From: CAIQPS01 sp964631965
Lineage (GTDB): Bacteria > Actinomycetota > Thermoleophilia > RBG-16-64-13
Assembly (NCBI GenBank): GCA_964631965.1
Contig: CAZWAR010000001.1
Coordinates: 25,296-89,295, forward strand
Direction of reading: 5' to 3'
Length of the DNA stretch: 64,000 nt
Shown piece by piece: positions 29,141-37,265 of this stretch. Positions within the stretch are counted from its first letter, which is position 1. Every line of letters starts with the position of its first letter. The notes beneath the pieces were generated by a model, which ran no database searches, had not been told where the DNA came from, and saw only the letters and a program-made list of their open reading frames with translations. The translations under genes were made by a program, and so were the position numbers.

Positions 29141-29791
29141 CTATCGGGTGATGCCCGACTGATTCTGCTCTCGGTTCTGCTTCGCTTCCAGGTGCTCGAT
29201 GACGTCTTCGGTCGTGGTCACCAGTCCGATCGCCGGGAGGATCGAGCCGACCACGACCCTATGGATCTCGCGGTTGCCGTCGGTGCTCGCGTCGGCGGGG
29301 ATCACCAGGTTGTAGAAGCGCTCCGCCAGGGCCCACGCGGCCGTTCCCACCGACATACCCGTCGCCACCCCGGTCAGTACGACGGTCTCGACCTCCTTCT
29401 CCTTGAGGTACTCGTGCAGCCCGGTGCCTTCGAAGACGTTGAAGGGCCAGTTGTAGAAGACGCGCTCGCTCTCGGCGGGCTTGAGTTCGTCGATGACCTC
29501 GACATCCCAGGTGCCCATATGGTTCACCTCGATCTGTCGCGACCCCAACCAGAAGCCCCCATGGGCAGGCCACCGGGTTTCCTCTTCCGGCGTGTAGGCC
29601 ACACAGTAGACCACGGGCAGCCCCTTCTCGCGGAAGGCGCCCATCAGGGCGGCGATATTGTCGATGACCCCTTCCTCCTGCGCGGCCCTCCCGTGCCCCA
29701 TCGCCTCGAGCGGGCTCGGCGTCTTGATGACGGCGTTCTGCATGTGGACGATCAGCAGAGCGGCCTTGCCGGTCATGGTCCAGTCGTTCAC
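29141..29791 (-). CDS. Isochorismatase-fold protein lacking the catalytic triad
   Basis: 216 residues from a GTG at 29791 (GGAG eight bases upstream; an ATG five codons later is the alternative). The fold is clear: ALLIVHMQNAV at the N-terminus, VFYNWPFNVFEGTGL in the middle, VETVVLTGVATGMSVGTAAWAL near residue 140. Cysteine hydrolases of this family use Asp-Lys-Cys. Here His16 replaces the Asp, Asn114 stands at the Lys position and Ser147 replaces the Cys. All three changes argue against normal isochorismatase or nicotinamidase chemistry. It may be a binding protein or use a different mechanism. It lies 43 bp after the enoate reductase gene and 28 bp before the solute-binding protein. Confidence 0.82.
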   Translation of the reverse strand: MNDWTMTGKAALLIVHMQNAVIKTPSPLEAMGHGRAAQEEGVIDNIAALMGAFREKGLPVVYCVAYTPEEETRWPAHGGFWLGSRQIEVNHMGTWDVEVIDELKPAESERVFYNWPFNVFEGTGLHEYLKEKEVETVVLTGVATGMSVGTAAWALAERFYNLVIPADASTDGNREIHRVVVGSILPAIGLVTTTEDVIEHLEAKQNREQNQSGITR

Positions 29792-29834
29792 GTATCCCGT
29801 CTCCTCAGACACCCTTGTCGATATCGAGCGCTGC

Positions 29835-31790
29835 TCAGATATCCGCATCCAACAGTTTCGCGGCCAGGTGCCCGTCGTGGATGGCGTCGTAGATCTTCCG
29901 CGGGCGGACACAGTCGCCCACCGCGGTCACCTTGATCTCGGGGTGCGCCTTCAACCCCTCGATCAACCCCCGATTCGGCCTGAATCCGGCGGCCAGGACG
30001 ACCGTATCGGCCGGGAACTCGGTGATGGCCCCCATCAGGCCCGAAGTCTTGACCCCGGTGCTGGTGACCTCCACCAGCCGCTGTCCCGTATTGATGCTCA
30101 CGTCGAGGTCGGCGAAGCGCTGCTCGTACACCTGGCGCTCATCGAAGGTGATGTTGCACATGAACTCGTCCAGCATCTCGATGAAGGTCACATGCCTGCC
30201 GGCTTCAGCGATCACCAGACCCACTTCGGTCCCCACGATGCCTCCCCCGATGACCGCCACTCGCTCGCCCAGCTTCACCCGTCCGTGCAGCACCTCGGCC
30301 GCCGGCACCACCCGCACGTCGGTGATGCCGGGGATGTCCTCGAGCTCCAGAGGCGTGGCCCCGGCCGCCACAATCACGGCGTCGAACGAACCGCCGGTGA
30401 GGTCGGCCAACGTGGCCTCCTTGGCCACCACAGTCACGCCCGTCTTGGTCATCTGGGTGCGGAGATACGCGAGGAGGGACCCGAGGTCGGGTGCCTTGAA
30501 CTCGGGGATGGCGGCCTCGATGAGAGCCCCGCCCAACTCCCGCTTCTCGTAGAGGGTGACCTCGTGCCCCTTGAGAGCAGCCACCCGAGCGGCTTCCATG
30601 CCGGCAGGCCCGCCTCCTACCACCGCCACGCGCATCGGCATCCGCGCCGGGGTGAGGGCGAACTCCTCCTCCCGGCACAGCGCGACGTTGACCGTACACC
30701 TCACGGTATTGGCGATGTGATCCCCTCGGGCCAGGCAGCCGTCGTTGCAGCGGATGCAGGGCCGGATGTCCTCCGGCCGCCCTTCCTTCGCCTTGAGCGG
30801 CCACTGCGGATCGGCCCAGAGCGGCCTCCCCAAGCCGATGAAGTCGCCCTTGCCCTCTTCCAGGATGCTCTCGGCCAGAGCGGGCAGATTGATGGAGCCG
30901 GAGGCTATCACCGGGATGTCAACGGCCTTCTTGGCCGCTTCCGCGCACCACACGTTGTGAGCCAGAGACATCCCCATGGGACTGACCTCGTGGATGGTGG
31001 TGTGGTGGATGCCCCCGGACATGTGGATGGCCGCTACCCCTCGGGCATCCAGCCGCTTGCACAGCTCCACCGTTTCCTCGATGCCGTAGCCGTCGGGCTC
31101 GTAGTCGGTTCCGGAGAGACGGCAGACCACGGGATAGTCGTAGCCCACCTGCTTCTTGATCTCGGTCATGATGTCCATGAGCAGGCGGATACGGTTTTCG
31201 AAGTGCCCCCCAAAGTGGTCGGTGCGCTTGTTGGAGTACGGTGACAGGAAGTTGGAAATGAGGTAGCCGTGGCAGGCATGGATCTCCACCGCGTCGAAAC
31301 CGGCGGTCTGCGCGCGCTTGGCCGCGGCGCCGAACGCTCGTATGATCTCCCGGATCTCCTCGATCGTGAGCGGGATGGGTATCGGACAGCCCTGCGCGGT
31401 GATTTCCGGCCAGGGCACGTCGGACGCCGCCTTGGGCTGCTCGAGTGTGAAGCGCTGCCGTCCCGCGTGCGATATCTGGATGGACGCCGCAGCGCCCTGA
31501 GCCTTGATGGTGTCGGCGAGCAGCGAGAGGCCGGGCAGGTGGTCCATGCGGGCAATACCCAGCTGGCAGGGTGAGGCCCTGCCGTACAGGTCGTCGATCC
31601 AGGCATACTCGACAACCACCATGGCAGCGCCGCCCTGGGCCACGTCCCTGTAGTAGCGGAGCAGACGATCGGTGATGGAGCCGTCAGGATTGGCCAGGCC
31701 GGTGTGTTGCGGGGCCTTGATGATACGGTTCTTCAGGGCGACGTTCCCGATGCGTCCCGGGTCGAACAGCCGCGGAAAGCTGGTCTGCAA
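29835..31790 (-). CDS. NADH:flavin oxidoreductase, 2-enoate/2,4-dienoyl-CoA reductase type
   Basis: 651 residues with the three-cofactor layout of FadH and clostridial 2-enoate reductases. An Old Yellow Enzyme barrel (about 1-340) has the active-site stretch AGFDAVEIHACHGYLISNF. A [4Fe-4S] cluster motif follows (CIRCNDGCLARG ... NTVRCTVN, about 345-370). The FAD/NAD(P) Rossmann half contains VAVVGGGPAGMEAARVAA and VAVIGGGIVGTEVGLVIAE. It would reduce a C=C bond conjugated to a carbonyl. The start is a TTG at 31790 preceded by AAGGAGG at eight bases; the longer frame to 31892 has no conserved residues. It is divergent from an IclR regulator, which is its likely controller, and heads the operon with the isochorismatase-like, binding-protein and cupin genes. 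Confidence 0.9.
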   Translation of the reverse strand: MQTSFPRLFDPGRIGNVALKNRIIKAPQHTGLANPDGSITDRLLRYYRDVAQGGAAMVVVEYAWIDDLYGRASPCQLGIARMDHLPGLSLLADTIKAQGAAASIQISHAGRQRFTLEQPKAASDVPWPEITAQGCPIPIPLTIEEIREIIRAFGAAAKRAQTAGFDAVEIHACHGYLISNFLSPYSNKRTDHFGGHFENRIRLLMDIMTEIKKQVGYDYPVVCRLSGTDYEPDGYGIEETVELCKRLDARGVAAIHMSGGIHHTTIHEVSPMGMSLAHNVWCAEAAKKAVDIPVIASGSINLPALAESILEEGKGDFIGLGRPLWADPQWPLKAKEGRPEDIRPCIRCNDGCLARGDHIANTVRCTVNVALCREEEFALTPARMPMRVAVVGGGPAGMEAARVAALKGHEVTLYEKRELGGALIEAAIPEFKAPDLGSLLAYLRTQMTKTGVTVVAKEATLADLTGGSFDAVIVAAGATPLELEDIPGITDVRVVPAAEVLHGRVKLGERVAVIGGGIVGTEVGLVIAEAGRHVTFIEMLDEFMCNITFDERQVYEQRFADLDVSINTGQRLVEVTSTGVKTSGLMGAITEFPADTVVLAAGFRPNRGLIEGLKAHPEIKVTAVGDCVRPRKIYDAIHDGHLAAKLLDADI

Positions 31791-31964
31791 CGGGCGTCCT
31801 CCTTCCGGATGGGAGGACCGATCACCGTTGCTCGGAACCCCCCCTGGTTCATTATTTGACTCGGGTGATACGATAAATGAGTCGGTCACCACGCTAACAC
31901 CATTGTTCGTGGCCTGTCAATAGTCGGGTCGGGACCGTCAGAGAACCGGCCGAAAGGGGGCTAT
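31791..31964. promoter_or_regulatory. Divergent control region, enoate reductase operon / IclR gene
   Basis: 174 bp between divergent genes. The centre (31850-31890) is AT-rich and holds GACTC (31858) and GAGTC about 22 bases apart in inverted orientation, inside TTGACTCG and AAATGAGTCG, which are also similar as direct repeats. This is the natural place for an IclR operator, but the match to any defined consensus is not established. Confidence 0.4.
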
Positions 31965-32846
31965 ATGGAGGGCAGAGAGCCCGGCGGACCATCGACGGCG
32001 TACCGAGGTGAGGAAGCCATCGTAGCCGGGCGGGCACCGGGCGGAACGGAGTCCGCCAGGGCGCCCGCTATGATCGAACCAGCAGAGGCGGAACCGACCG
32101 GCGCTCCCACACGCACGCTGGAAAAAGGCCTCTTTCTTCTTGGTCTGTTCGATCACGACCATCCGGAGTGGAGCCTCCGGGAGTTGCGCGAGCGGGCCGG
32201 GCTGCCGAAGGCCACCGCCCGCAGGCTCATGAAGACTCTCGAGGCGTCGCACTGGGTCGAATACGATGCCGAGGCGGGCAAGTACCATCTCGGGTCCGCC
32301 GTCCTCAAGGCTCTCTACCTCGCCACCTCCCACAGCGAGCTTGTCCGGATCATCCATCCCTACCTGGTCAGCCTCATGGAGGAGACGACGGAGACCTCGA
32401 TGATCTCGGTATGGACCGACCAGGGCGCCCTCATCCTCGACACCGTGCCGACCCCGCGCACGTTCAGGTCGCTCACCTTCAACGGCATGCTCCTGGAGGG
32501 GGTGGCCAGCGCGGACGCCATGGCGCTCATAGCCTTCGGCCCCGAGGAGAACTGGGACCGCATCCTTGCCAAGCCCATTCGGGCGAAGACCGTCAGGACG
32601 GTCACCGACCCGCAGGCCTTGCGGGAAAAATGGAGCGCGATCCGTCGAGAAGGTGTTGCCTACGACTGGCTCGAGTGGAACATCGACGCACCGGCAGTGG
32701 CGGTTCCCCTCTTCGACCGGCGGGGGCATCTGCGCGGGGCCCTCAGCATCGTCGTCCCCATCGAACGGGCGTCGGAAGAGACCATGCACAATCTCGCCGC
32801 GGTCCTCACGCGCGCCGCGCGGGAGATAGCGCAGAGGTTGGGGTAG
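31965..32846 (+). CDS. IclR-family transcriptional regulator
   Basis: 293 residues. The first 48 residues are a poorly conserved, probably disordered extension. A winged helix-turn-helix follows (KGLFLLGLFDHDHPEWSLRELRERAGLPKATARRLMKTLE, about 48-90), then the wing (WVEYDAEAGKYHLGSAVL). The C-terminal IclR effector domain (about 110-290) includes ETSMISVWTDQGALILDT, a reduced loop, and FDRRGHLRGALSIVVP. IclR proteins bind small aromatic or organic acids and usually act on a divergent or adjacent operon, here the enoate reductase group. An alternative start further in would remove the extension; the ATG at 31965 has AAGGGGG upstream. Confidence 0.9.
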   Translation: MEGREPGGPSTAYRGEEAIVAGRAPGGTESARAPAMIEPAEAEPTGAPTRTLEKGLFLLGLFDHDHPEWSLRELRERAGLPKATARRLMKTLEASHWVEYDAEAGKYHLGSAVLKALYLATSHSELVRIIHPYLVSLMEETTETSMISVWTDQGALILDTVPTPRTFRSLTFNGMLLEGVASADAMALIAFGPEENWDRILAKPIRAKTVRTVTDPQALREKWSAIRREGVAYDWLEWNIDAPAVAVPLFDRRGHLRGALSIVVPIERASEETMHNLAAVLTRAAREIAQRLG

Positions 32847-32912
32847 CGGTCGCGGTGGACCGGTGATGCTCGGACGCGCCCCGGCTGCGAACGGCCGGCC
32901 CGGCGAGGTCCT

Positions 32913-33170
32913 CTACTCCTGAATGAAGTCCATCCGCTTGAGCTCGACACCGTTCAGGCCGTCGAGCTCCTTGTAGAACGCCTCGACGGTGGCCTCGTCA
33001 CCAAAAGCATCCACGAGGATGAGACCGCTGGCCGAGCAGGCGGTCTCCGTAGCGTCGTGAATACCCAGTCTGGTGCGGATATTGCAGCCATACTTGGTGA
33101 GCACCGTCTGGACCGGGGGCACGTTCTCGGGGCGGTTGACCACGTGGATCCCGAAGATGTGGTGAAGCAT
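32913..33170 (-). CDS. Small ACT-like protein, TM1266 (iron-only hydrogenase system regulator-like) family
   Basis: 85 residues with a ferredoxin-like, ACT-type pattern: IFGIHVVNRPENVPPVQTVLTKYGCNIRTRLGIH, then GLILVDAFGDEATVEAFYKELDGLNGVELKRM. This matches the small family typified by Thermotoga TM1266, often placed next to [FeFe]-hydrogenase maturation genes and called a putative system regulator. No hydrogenase gene is in this window, so the role is open. The ATG at 33170 follows AAGGAGG five bases away. It is convergent with the IclR gene and separated from modD by a strong hairpin. Confidence 0.75.
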   Translation of the reverse strand: MLHHIFGIHVVNRPENVPPVQTVLTKYGCNIRTRLGIHDATETACSASGLILVDAFGDEATVEAFYKELDGLNGVELKRMDFIQE

Positions 33171-33252
33171 CGTCTCCTCCTTGACCGGCCTTGCTGACAA
33201 CCACCACTACAAAGGATGCGCCGACGCCCGCAACTTTACACCTGGAACATTG

Positions 33253-33286
33253 CCCGGATACGGCGGCGCGCGCCGCCGTATCCGGG
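33253..33286 (-). terminator. 34-bp perfect palindrome downstream of the modB-modD operon
   Basis: Two 17-base arms with no spacer (CCCGGATACGGCGGCGC and its complement) begin 17 bases after the modD stop on the minus strand. It would form a very stable GC hairpin that probably ends the molybdate transcript. There is no T-tract. Confidence 0.6.
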
Positions 33287-33302
33287 GTGCTCCAGAGCCG
33301 CC

Positions 33303-34166
33303 TCAGTCGGCCGGCTCGATCCTGGCGGAGATGTCGGCCGGCTTGCCCCAGTACATGGCCGACGTCACCACCAGGTCCACCCCGGTGGCGGCGTAGGCCT
33401 GGATGTTCTCCAGGTTGATGCCCCCGGCGGCCGCCACCATCGCCCGAGGCTCCGCGTCCTTCACCGCTTTCACCAGCTCTGCAACCTCATCGGGGGAGAG
33501 CTTGTCCACCTGGATCATGTCCGCACCGGCGCGGGCCGCCCGCAGGGCGCCCGCCTGGTCCACGACCTCCACGCCGATCTTCTTCTCCTTGGCCCGCACC
33601 TTGAGGTCGGGCAGGCGCTCCCACAGCTCGTCCTCTCCCCCCAGAAAGGCGGTGTGCTGTGCGAACACCAGGATGCTCTCCGAGAGCCCCAGCCGGTGAG
33701 GCAACCCGCCTCCCGCGTAGACGGCCTTGGTGGCTATCCCCTTCGTGCCGGGAAAGATCTTGCGAGTGGAGACGACCTCGATATCAGCAGCAGCGGCCCG
33801 GGCGGCGGTCACCAGAGCGTGAGTGCGCGTGGCGACGCCACAGGCGGCCTCCAGGATATTGAGCCCCGCCTTCCACCCCACGTGCAGAGCGCCGGCCGGT
33901 CCCGCCGCCTCGACCAGCACCACCCCCGCCTCCACCACCTCTCCGGTTGGCACGCCGAGCCGGGGAGAGCAGTCGAGCGTCTGGTAGAGCCGGACGACTT
34001 CCTCGGTGCAGCAGGCCATCGTCCTATGCCTGGTGCTGTAAACGATCCGCCCCGGCTGCCCCCCGATCTCGAGGAGTGCCGTGGTGAGGTCGCCGTAGGG
34101 GCAGTCCTCGGCCAGGAATCTCTCGATGTCATTGTCGGGCAGGCGATAGGTCATGTGGTCAGGCAT
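33303..34166 (-). CDS. modD: ModD-type protein (quinolinate phosphoribosyltransferase family)
   Basis: 287 residues of the nicotinate-nucleotide pyrophosphorylase (carboxylating) family. Motifs: EDCPYGDLTTALLEI at the start, VGWKAGLNILEAACGVATRTHALVTAA, STRKIFPGTKGIATKAVYAGGGLPHRLGLS (phosphoribosyl-binding region) and VEVVDQAGALRAARAGADMIQVDKL. True NadC has a different substrate loop, and ModD proteins occur at the end of molybdate operons, as here after modC. Its exact reaction is unsettled; a link to molybdate or cofactor handling is inferred from context only. Confidence 0.88.
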   Translation of the reverse strand: MPDHMTYRLPDNDIERFLAEDCPYGDLTTALLEIGGQPGRIVYSTRHRTMACCTEEVVRLYQTLDCSPRLGVPTGEVVEAGVVLVEAAGPAGALHVGWKAGLNILEAACGVATRTHALVTAARAAAADIEVVSTRKIFPGTKGIATKAVYAGGGLPHRLGLSESILVFAQHTAFLGGEDELWERLPDLKVRAKEKKIGVEVVDQAGALRAARAGADMIQVDKLSPDEVAELVKAVKDAEPRAMVAAAGGINLENIQAYAATGVDLVVTSAMYWGKPADISARIEPAD

Positions 34167-34216
34167 GTTCTTTCCCTTGTGATCGTTGGCGTTCGCGAGC
34201 CCTCGCCCCGCAACGC

Positions 34217-35002
34217 TCAGTTCGGCGATGCGGACCCCAGTTCCAGACCCGACTCCCAGTGGGAGACGTCACCAAAGCTCGCGCCGACCTCAGCCAGCGT
34301 CCTCAGTTCGGCCTCGTCGGGATCACGCAGCACGTGTACCGGCGCATCGCTGCGGAGTACCTTGCCGGCCTTGTAGACGATCAGATGATCGGCCAGTGTC
34401 CGGGCGTCGATCGGGTCGTGTGTCACTACGACGATAGGGATACCGAGGCTCTCCCGGATCCCCCGGATGACGTCCCATAGCTCCATCTTCAAGGGGAGGT
34501 CGAGCGCCGAGAAGGGCTCGTCAAGTAGGAGGGCTTGCGGCCGCCGGGCGAGCGCGCGGGCCAGGGCTACCCGTTGCTGCTGGCCGCCGGAGATCTCCCG
34601 GGGCAGACGGTTGGCCAGCTCTTCGAGGTGGAACCGGACCAGGAACTCCTCGACCCGCTCGTTGCGGGTCCGCTTGTCGAGGCCTTTGAGACCCCAGGCG
34701 ATGTTCTGCTGCACGGTCATGTGAGGGAACAGCGCCAGATGCTGGAACACGAACCCCAGTTCCCGCTTCTGGGGTGGCATCCACGCCTTGCTCTCGCCGT
34801 CGAAGGCCACCCGGCCGTTCAGCACGATCCTGCCGGCGTCGGGCCTTATCAGGCCGGCGATCATGCGCAGGCTCAGCGACTTCCCCGATCCCGAGTAGCC
34901 GAACAACACGGCCAACTCGTTCCCGATGCTCCATGACACATCGAGCTCGAAACCGGGCAACGTCTTCTGGAGCCGGACTTCGACCCTTTCCCCTGAAGTC
35001 AA
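34217..35002 (-). CDS. modC: Molybdate ABC transporter ATP-binding subunit
   Basis: 261 residues. Walker A GYSGSGKS (35-42), Q-loop FVFQHLALFPHMTV, signature SGGQQQRVALARAL, Walker B ALLLDEPFSALD, switch His in VVVTHDPID. It energises the ModB channel for molybdate import. Full-length ModC carries a C-terminal TOBE domain; this one ends shortly after the switch region (LRTLAEVGASFGDVSHWESG), and a separate small TOBE protein is encoded just upstream. The start is a TTG at 35002 with GGGAAGGGG upstream; a longer frame to 35059 would overlap the mop gene. Confidence 0.9.
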   Translation of the reverse strand: MTSGERVEVRLQKTLPGFELDVSWSIGNELAVLFGYSGSGKSLSLRMIAGLIRPDAGRIVLNGRVAFDGESKAWMPPQKRELGFVFQHLALFPHMTVQQNIAWGLKGLDKRTRNERVEEFLVRFHLEELANRLPREISGGQQQRVALARALARRPQALLLDEPFSALDLPLKMELWDVIRGIRESLGIPIVVVTHDPIDARTLADHLIVYKAGKVLRSDAPVHVLRDPDEAELRTLAEVGASFGDVSHWESGLELGSASPN

Positions 35003-35036
35003 GCGCGCCCCTTCCCGACCCTGTCTTCGCGAACGA

Positions 35037-35246
35037 TCAATCCACCGCCACCATGACACTGCTGGCCTTCACCACCGCGTAGGCCTGCGAGCCCTCTTTG
35101 AGTCCGAGAGACTCGGCCGACTGTCGGGTGATGATGGCGACTACCTGGATACCTGGAGCCAATTCGAGCACCACCTCGGAGTTGACGGCTCCCTGCGTCA
35201 CTTTCACAACCGTGCCCTTCAAAACGTTCCTCGCGCTGAGTCTCAC
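35037..35246 (-). CDS. Molbindin, single-TOBE molybdate-binding protein
   Basis: 69 residues, a single Mop/TOBE domain: LSARNVLKGTVVKVTQGAVN, then EVVLELAPGIQVVAIITRQS, then LGLKEGSQAYAVVKASSVMV. Such molbindins assemble into oligomers that store or buffer cytoplasmic molybdate or tungstate. The GTG at 35246 follows GAGGAGA by six bases; a longer frame to 35387 would overlap modB and has no conserved content. Its place between modB and modC suggests it also supplies the TOBE function missing from the short ModC. Confidence 0.88.
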   Translation of the reverse strand: MRLSARNVLKGTVVKVTQGAVNSEVVLELAPGIQVVAIITRQSAESLGLKEGSQAYAVVKASSVMVAVD

Positions 35247-35287
35247 GTCTTTTCTCCTCGATTCGGCAGATTCTTCGCTCTCGACGG

Positions 35288-35959
35288 CTAGCCCTTGACG
35301 GCTTTCCGGCCCAACCGGGTCGATACGTACAACACTACCCCCGCGACAAACACGAACAACAGGACCATCCACAACGCGTTCCCCCACGAACCGTACATCG
35401 TCTCGGTGTAGATGTTCAGTGGCATGGTGTTCGTCTTGCCGGGCATGTTGCCGGCCAGCATGATGGTGGCCCCGAACTCGCCCATCGCCCGGGCAAAAGC
35501 GAGGGTCGCGCCGGCCAGTATCCCCCGCCCGGCGAGCGGGACGACCACCCGCCAGGCAGTCTCGAACTCCGAGCGACCGAGCATGTACGAGGCGTTGATG
35601 TACTCCTCGTCGACGCTCTCCATGGCCGCCTTGGTGGTGACCAGCATGAACGGGAACGACACCGCGAAGGAGGCGATGACCGCTGCCTGCCAGGTGAAGA
35701 CAATGCCCAGCTGGCCTCCGGTCAGCGCATGCCAGGCCCTCCCCAGAAGCCCAGTGTTGCCGAACACCCGGAGGAGCAGGTAGCCGGTGACCACGGGGGG
35801 CAACACCATGGGAAGGGTGAGGATGAGACTGATGAGGTCCCGTCCGGGGAAGCGTTTGCGGGCCAGAACATAGGCCACCGGCACCCCGATGAGTAGCACG
35901 AACACCGTGGCGATCGCGGCCACCTGGATAGACAGGCGCAATGGAAAAATGTCACTCAT
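35288..35959 (-). CDS. modB: Molybdate ABC transporter permease subunit
   Basis: 223 residues, about five or six membrane segments. Features include LTLPMVLPPVVTGYLLLRVFG near the start and the EAA-type cytoplasmic loop (INASYMLGRSEFETAWRVVVPLAGRGILAGATLAFARAMGEFGAT) that contacts ModC. Length is normal for ModB. A ModE-type palindrome lies 30 bp upstream of the ATG, so modB appears to start its own transcription unit (modB-mop-modC-modD) separate from modA. Confidence 0.94.
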   Translation of the reverse strand: MSDIFPLRLSIQVAAIATVFVLLIGVPVAYVLARKRFPGRDLISLILTLPMVLPPVVTGYLLLRVFGNTGLLGRAWHALTGGQLGIVFTWQAAVIASFAVSFPFMLVTTKAAMESVDEEYINASYMLGRSEFETAWRVVVPLAGRGILAGATLAFARAMGEFGATIMLAGNMPGKTNTMPLNIYTETMYGSWGNALWMVLLFVFVAGVVLYVSTRLGRKAVKG

Positions 35960-35988
35960 CGCGTATCCGTCGAGGAACTTATCGTTGA

Positions 35989-36012
35989 CGCTATATTGCT
36001 ATGAGTATAACG
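35989..36012. promoter_or_regulatory. ModE-type palindrome upstream of modB
   Basis: Two arms, CGCTATAT and GTATAACG, separated by eight bases. The same architecture with a nearly identical left arm recurs upstream of modA. The arms resemble the E. coli ModE box (CG-TATAT...ATATAACG type). It probably represses the modB operon when molybdate is sufficient. No modE gene is in the window. Confidence 0.7.
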
Positions 36013-36041
36013 CAGATGCGGGCGCTGGGAAGCAGCGCAGG

Positions 36042-36959
36042 CTACGATGTGGGGGCCGGCAGGAAACCCCACTTGGCTAAGATGGCCTGGCCATCGGAAC
36101 CCATCACGAAATCGATGAACCGCTGTCCCAGGTCCTTGGTCTCACTGGCGCTTACCAGGGCGATCGGGTAGGCGACCTTCGTGTACAGCGACTGATCGGC
36201 CTTGGCGACCACTTTCACTTTGTCGCCTCCTGCCTGCGCCTCGGTGGCGAAGATGATGGCTGCGTCCACCTCCCCGGTGGTTACGTACTCGAGAGCCTGG
36301 GTGACGTTGGCCGCATAGACGACTTTCGACCTCACCTGATCGAGGATGCCCAAGCTGGTGAGGATCTCTTCAGCGGCAACGCCGTGAGGAGCCGCCTTGG
36401 GGTCCCCGTACCCGATCTTCTTCACCTCGGGCTTGGTCAGATCCTCGAAACCGCCGAGACCCAGCGTTGAGTTCGCCGGTACCACCAGCACGATCCCGTT
36501 GCCGGCGAACTGTTTGATGGAGGAGGCGTCCACCAGATTCTCGTCCCTGAGAGCGTTCACCTGCTTCTGCGCCGCCGAGGCGAACACGTCCACCGGCGCT
36601 CCACCCTCGATCTGCCTCTGCAGGGTGCCGGAAGCGTCGAAGTTGAGAGTGGTGGTGGAACCGGTGGCCGCGTCGAAGGCCTCGCCGATCTCAGTGAACG
36701 CGTTCTTGAGACTGGAGGCTGCGGAGACGGTGAGTTGCCCGAAACCGGCGGCAGCGGTGCCCTCAGGTGTCGCGCTTGCGTCTGCTCCCGCAGGCGTGGC
36801 AGCCGGAGCCCCGCTCGTCTCCGTCTCCGGAGCCACCGCGGCAGCGCTGGATTCCGAGCCGCAGGCCGAGAGTCCGCTGCCAAGAAGAACGAGGGCGAGC
36901 AGGAGCGGGAGGGCGAGAACCGCGACCACTCTCAGGCTCCCGTGCGACCGGCTGTGCAT
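36042..36959 (-). CDS. modA: Molybdate ABC transporter substrate-binding lipoprotein
   Basis: 305 residues. A lipoprotein signal peptide ends at GLSACGS, followed by an Ala/Thr-rich linker to about residue 75. The binding domain shows ModA motifs: LTVSAASSLKNAFTEIGEAFDA (ligand-binding Ser pair), TLNFDASGTLQRQIEGGAPVDVFASAAQKQVNAL, IVLVVPANSTLG, KIGYGDPKAAPHGVAAEE, and VTTGEVDAAIIFATEA. It captures molybdate or tungstate outside the membrane. ATG preceded by GAAGGAG. A ModE-type palindrome lies 23 bp upstream of the start. Confidence 0.94.
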   Translation of the reverse strand: MHSRSHGSLRVVAVLALPLLLALVLLGSGLSACGSESSAAAVAPETETSGAPAATPAGADASATPEGTAAAGFGQLTVSAASSLKNAFTEIGEAFDAATGSTTTLNFDASGTLQRQIEGGAPVDVFASAAQKQVNALRDENLVDASSIKQFAGNGIVLVVPANSTLGLGGFEDLTKPEVKKIGYGDPKAAPHGVAAEEILTSLGILDQVRSKVVYAANVTQALEYVTTGEVDAAIIFATEAQAGGDKVKVVAKADQSLYTKVAYPIALVSASETKDLGQRFIDFVMGSDGQAILAKWGFLPAPTS

Positions 36960-36981
36960 GGAGGACTCCTTCGTCAGAGAA

Positions 36982-37005
36982 CGTTATATCGCCAACAGTA
37001 TAACG
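36982..37005. promoter_or_regulatory. ModE-type palindrome upstream of modA
   Basis: Arms CGTTATAT and GTATAACG with an eight-base spacer, the same 8-8-8 layout as the site before modB, and an identical right arm. It sits where a repressor would block modA transcription. Confidence 0.72.
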
Positions 37006-37265
37006 CTCGTCTCCTTCCCCGTGCAAGCCGTATGTGGGGTATTGCCAAGGGCGGCTCGGCCATCGGTCCGCCGGGGTTTCCGCCTCGGGGCCGCAGGGTA
37101 GGAGACCAGCGAAGAAAGGCGCCACCCAGACGCGTGTGCACGAGTATCGCGGCCGTATCGACGACAAGGAGAACCCTGTGAGCGACCACGAATCCACGGC
37201 AATCGGCTCGGGTGGAGGTCTCGGACTTGCGAGCGGCTTGATGCTCCATCCGCGATCACGGACTG
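37006..37265. other. Intergenic region between modA and the aquaporin gene
   Basis: 260 bp upstream of two divergent genes. It should contain promoters for both. Apart from the palindrome at its left border no further signal was recognised, and the frames present look non-coding. Confidence 0.35.

Noticed and set aside
36042..36959. Phosphate or sulfate binding protein instead of ModA
   Set aside because: The AASSLKNAF and DVFASAAQKQV motifs and the modB, molbindin, modC, modD neighbours fit molybdate.
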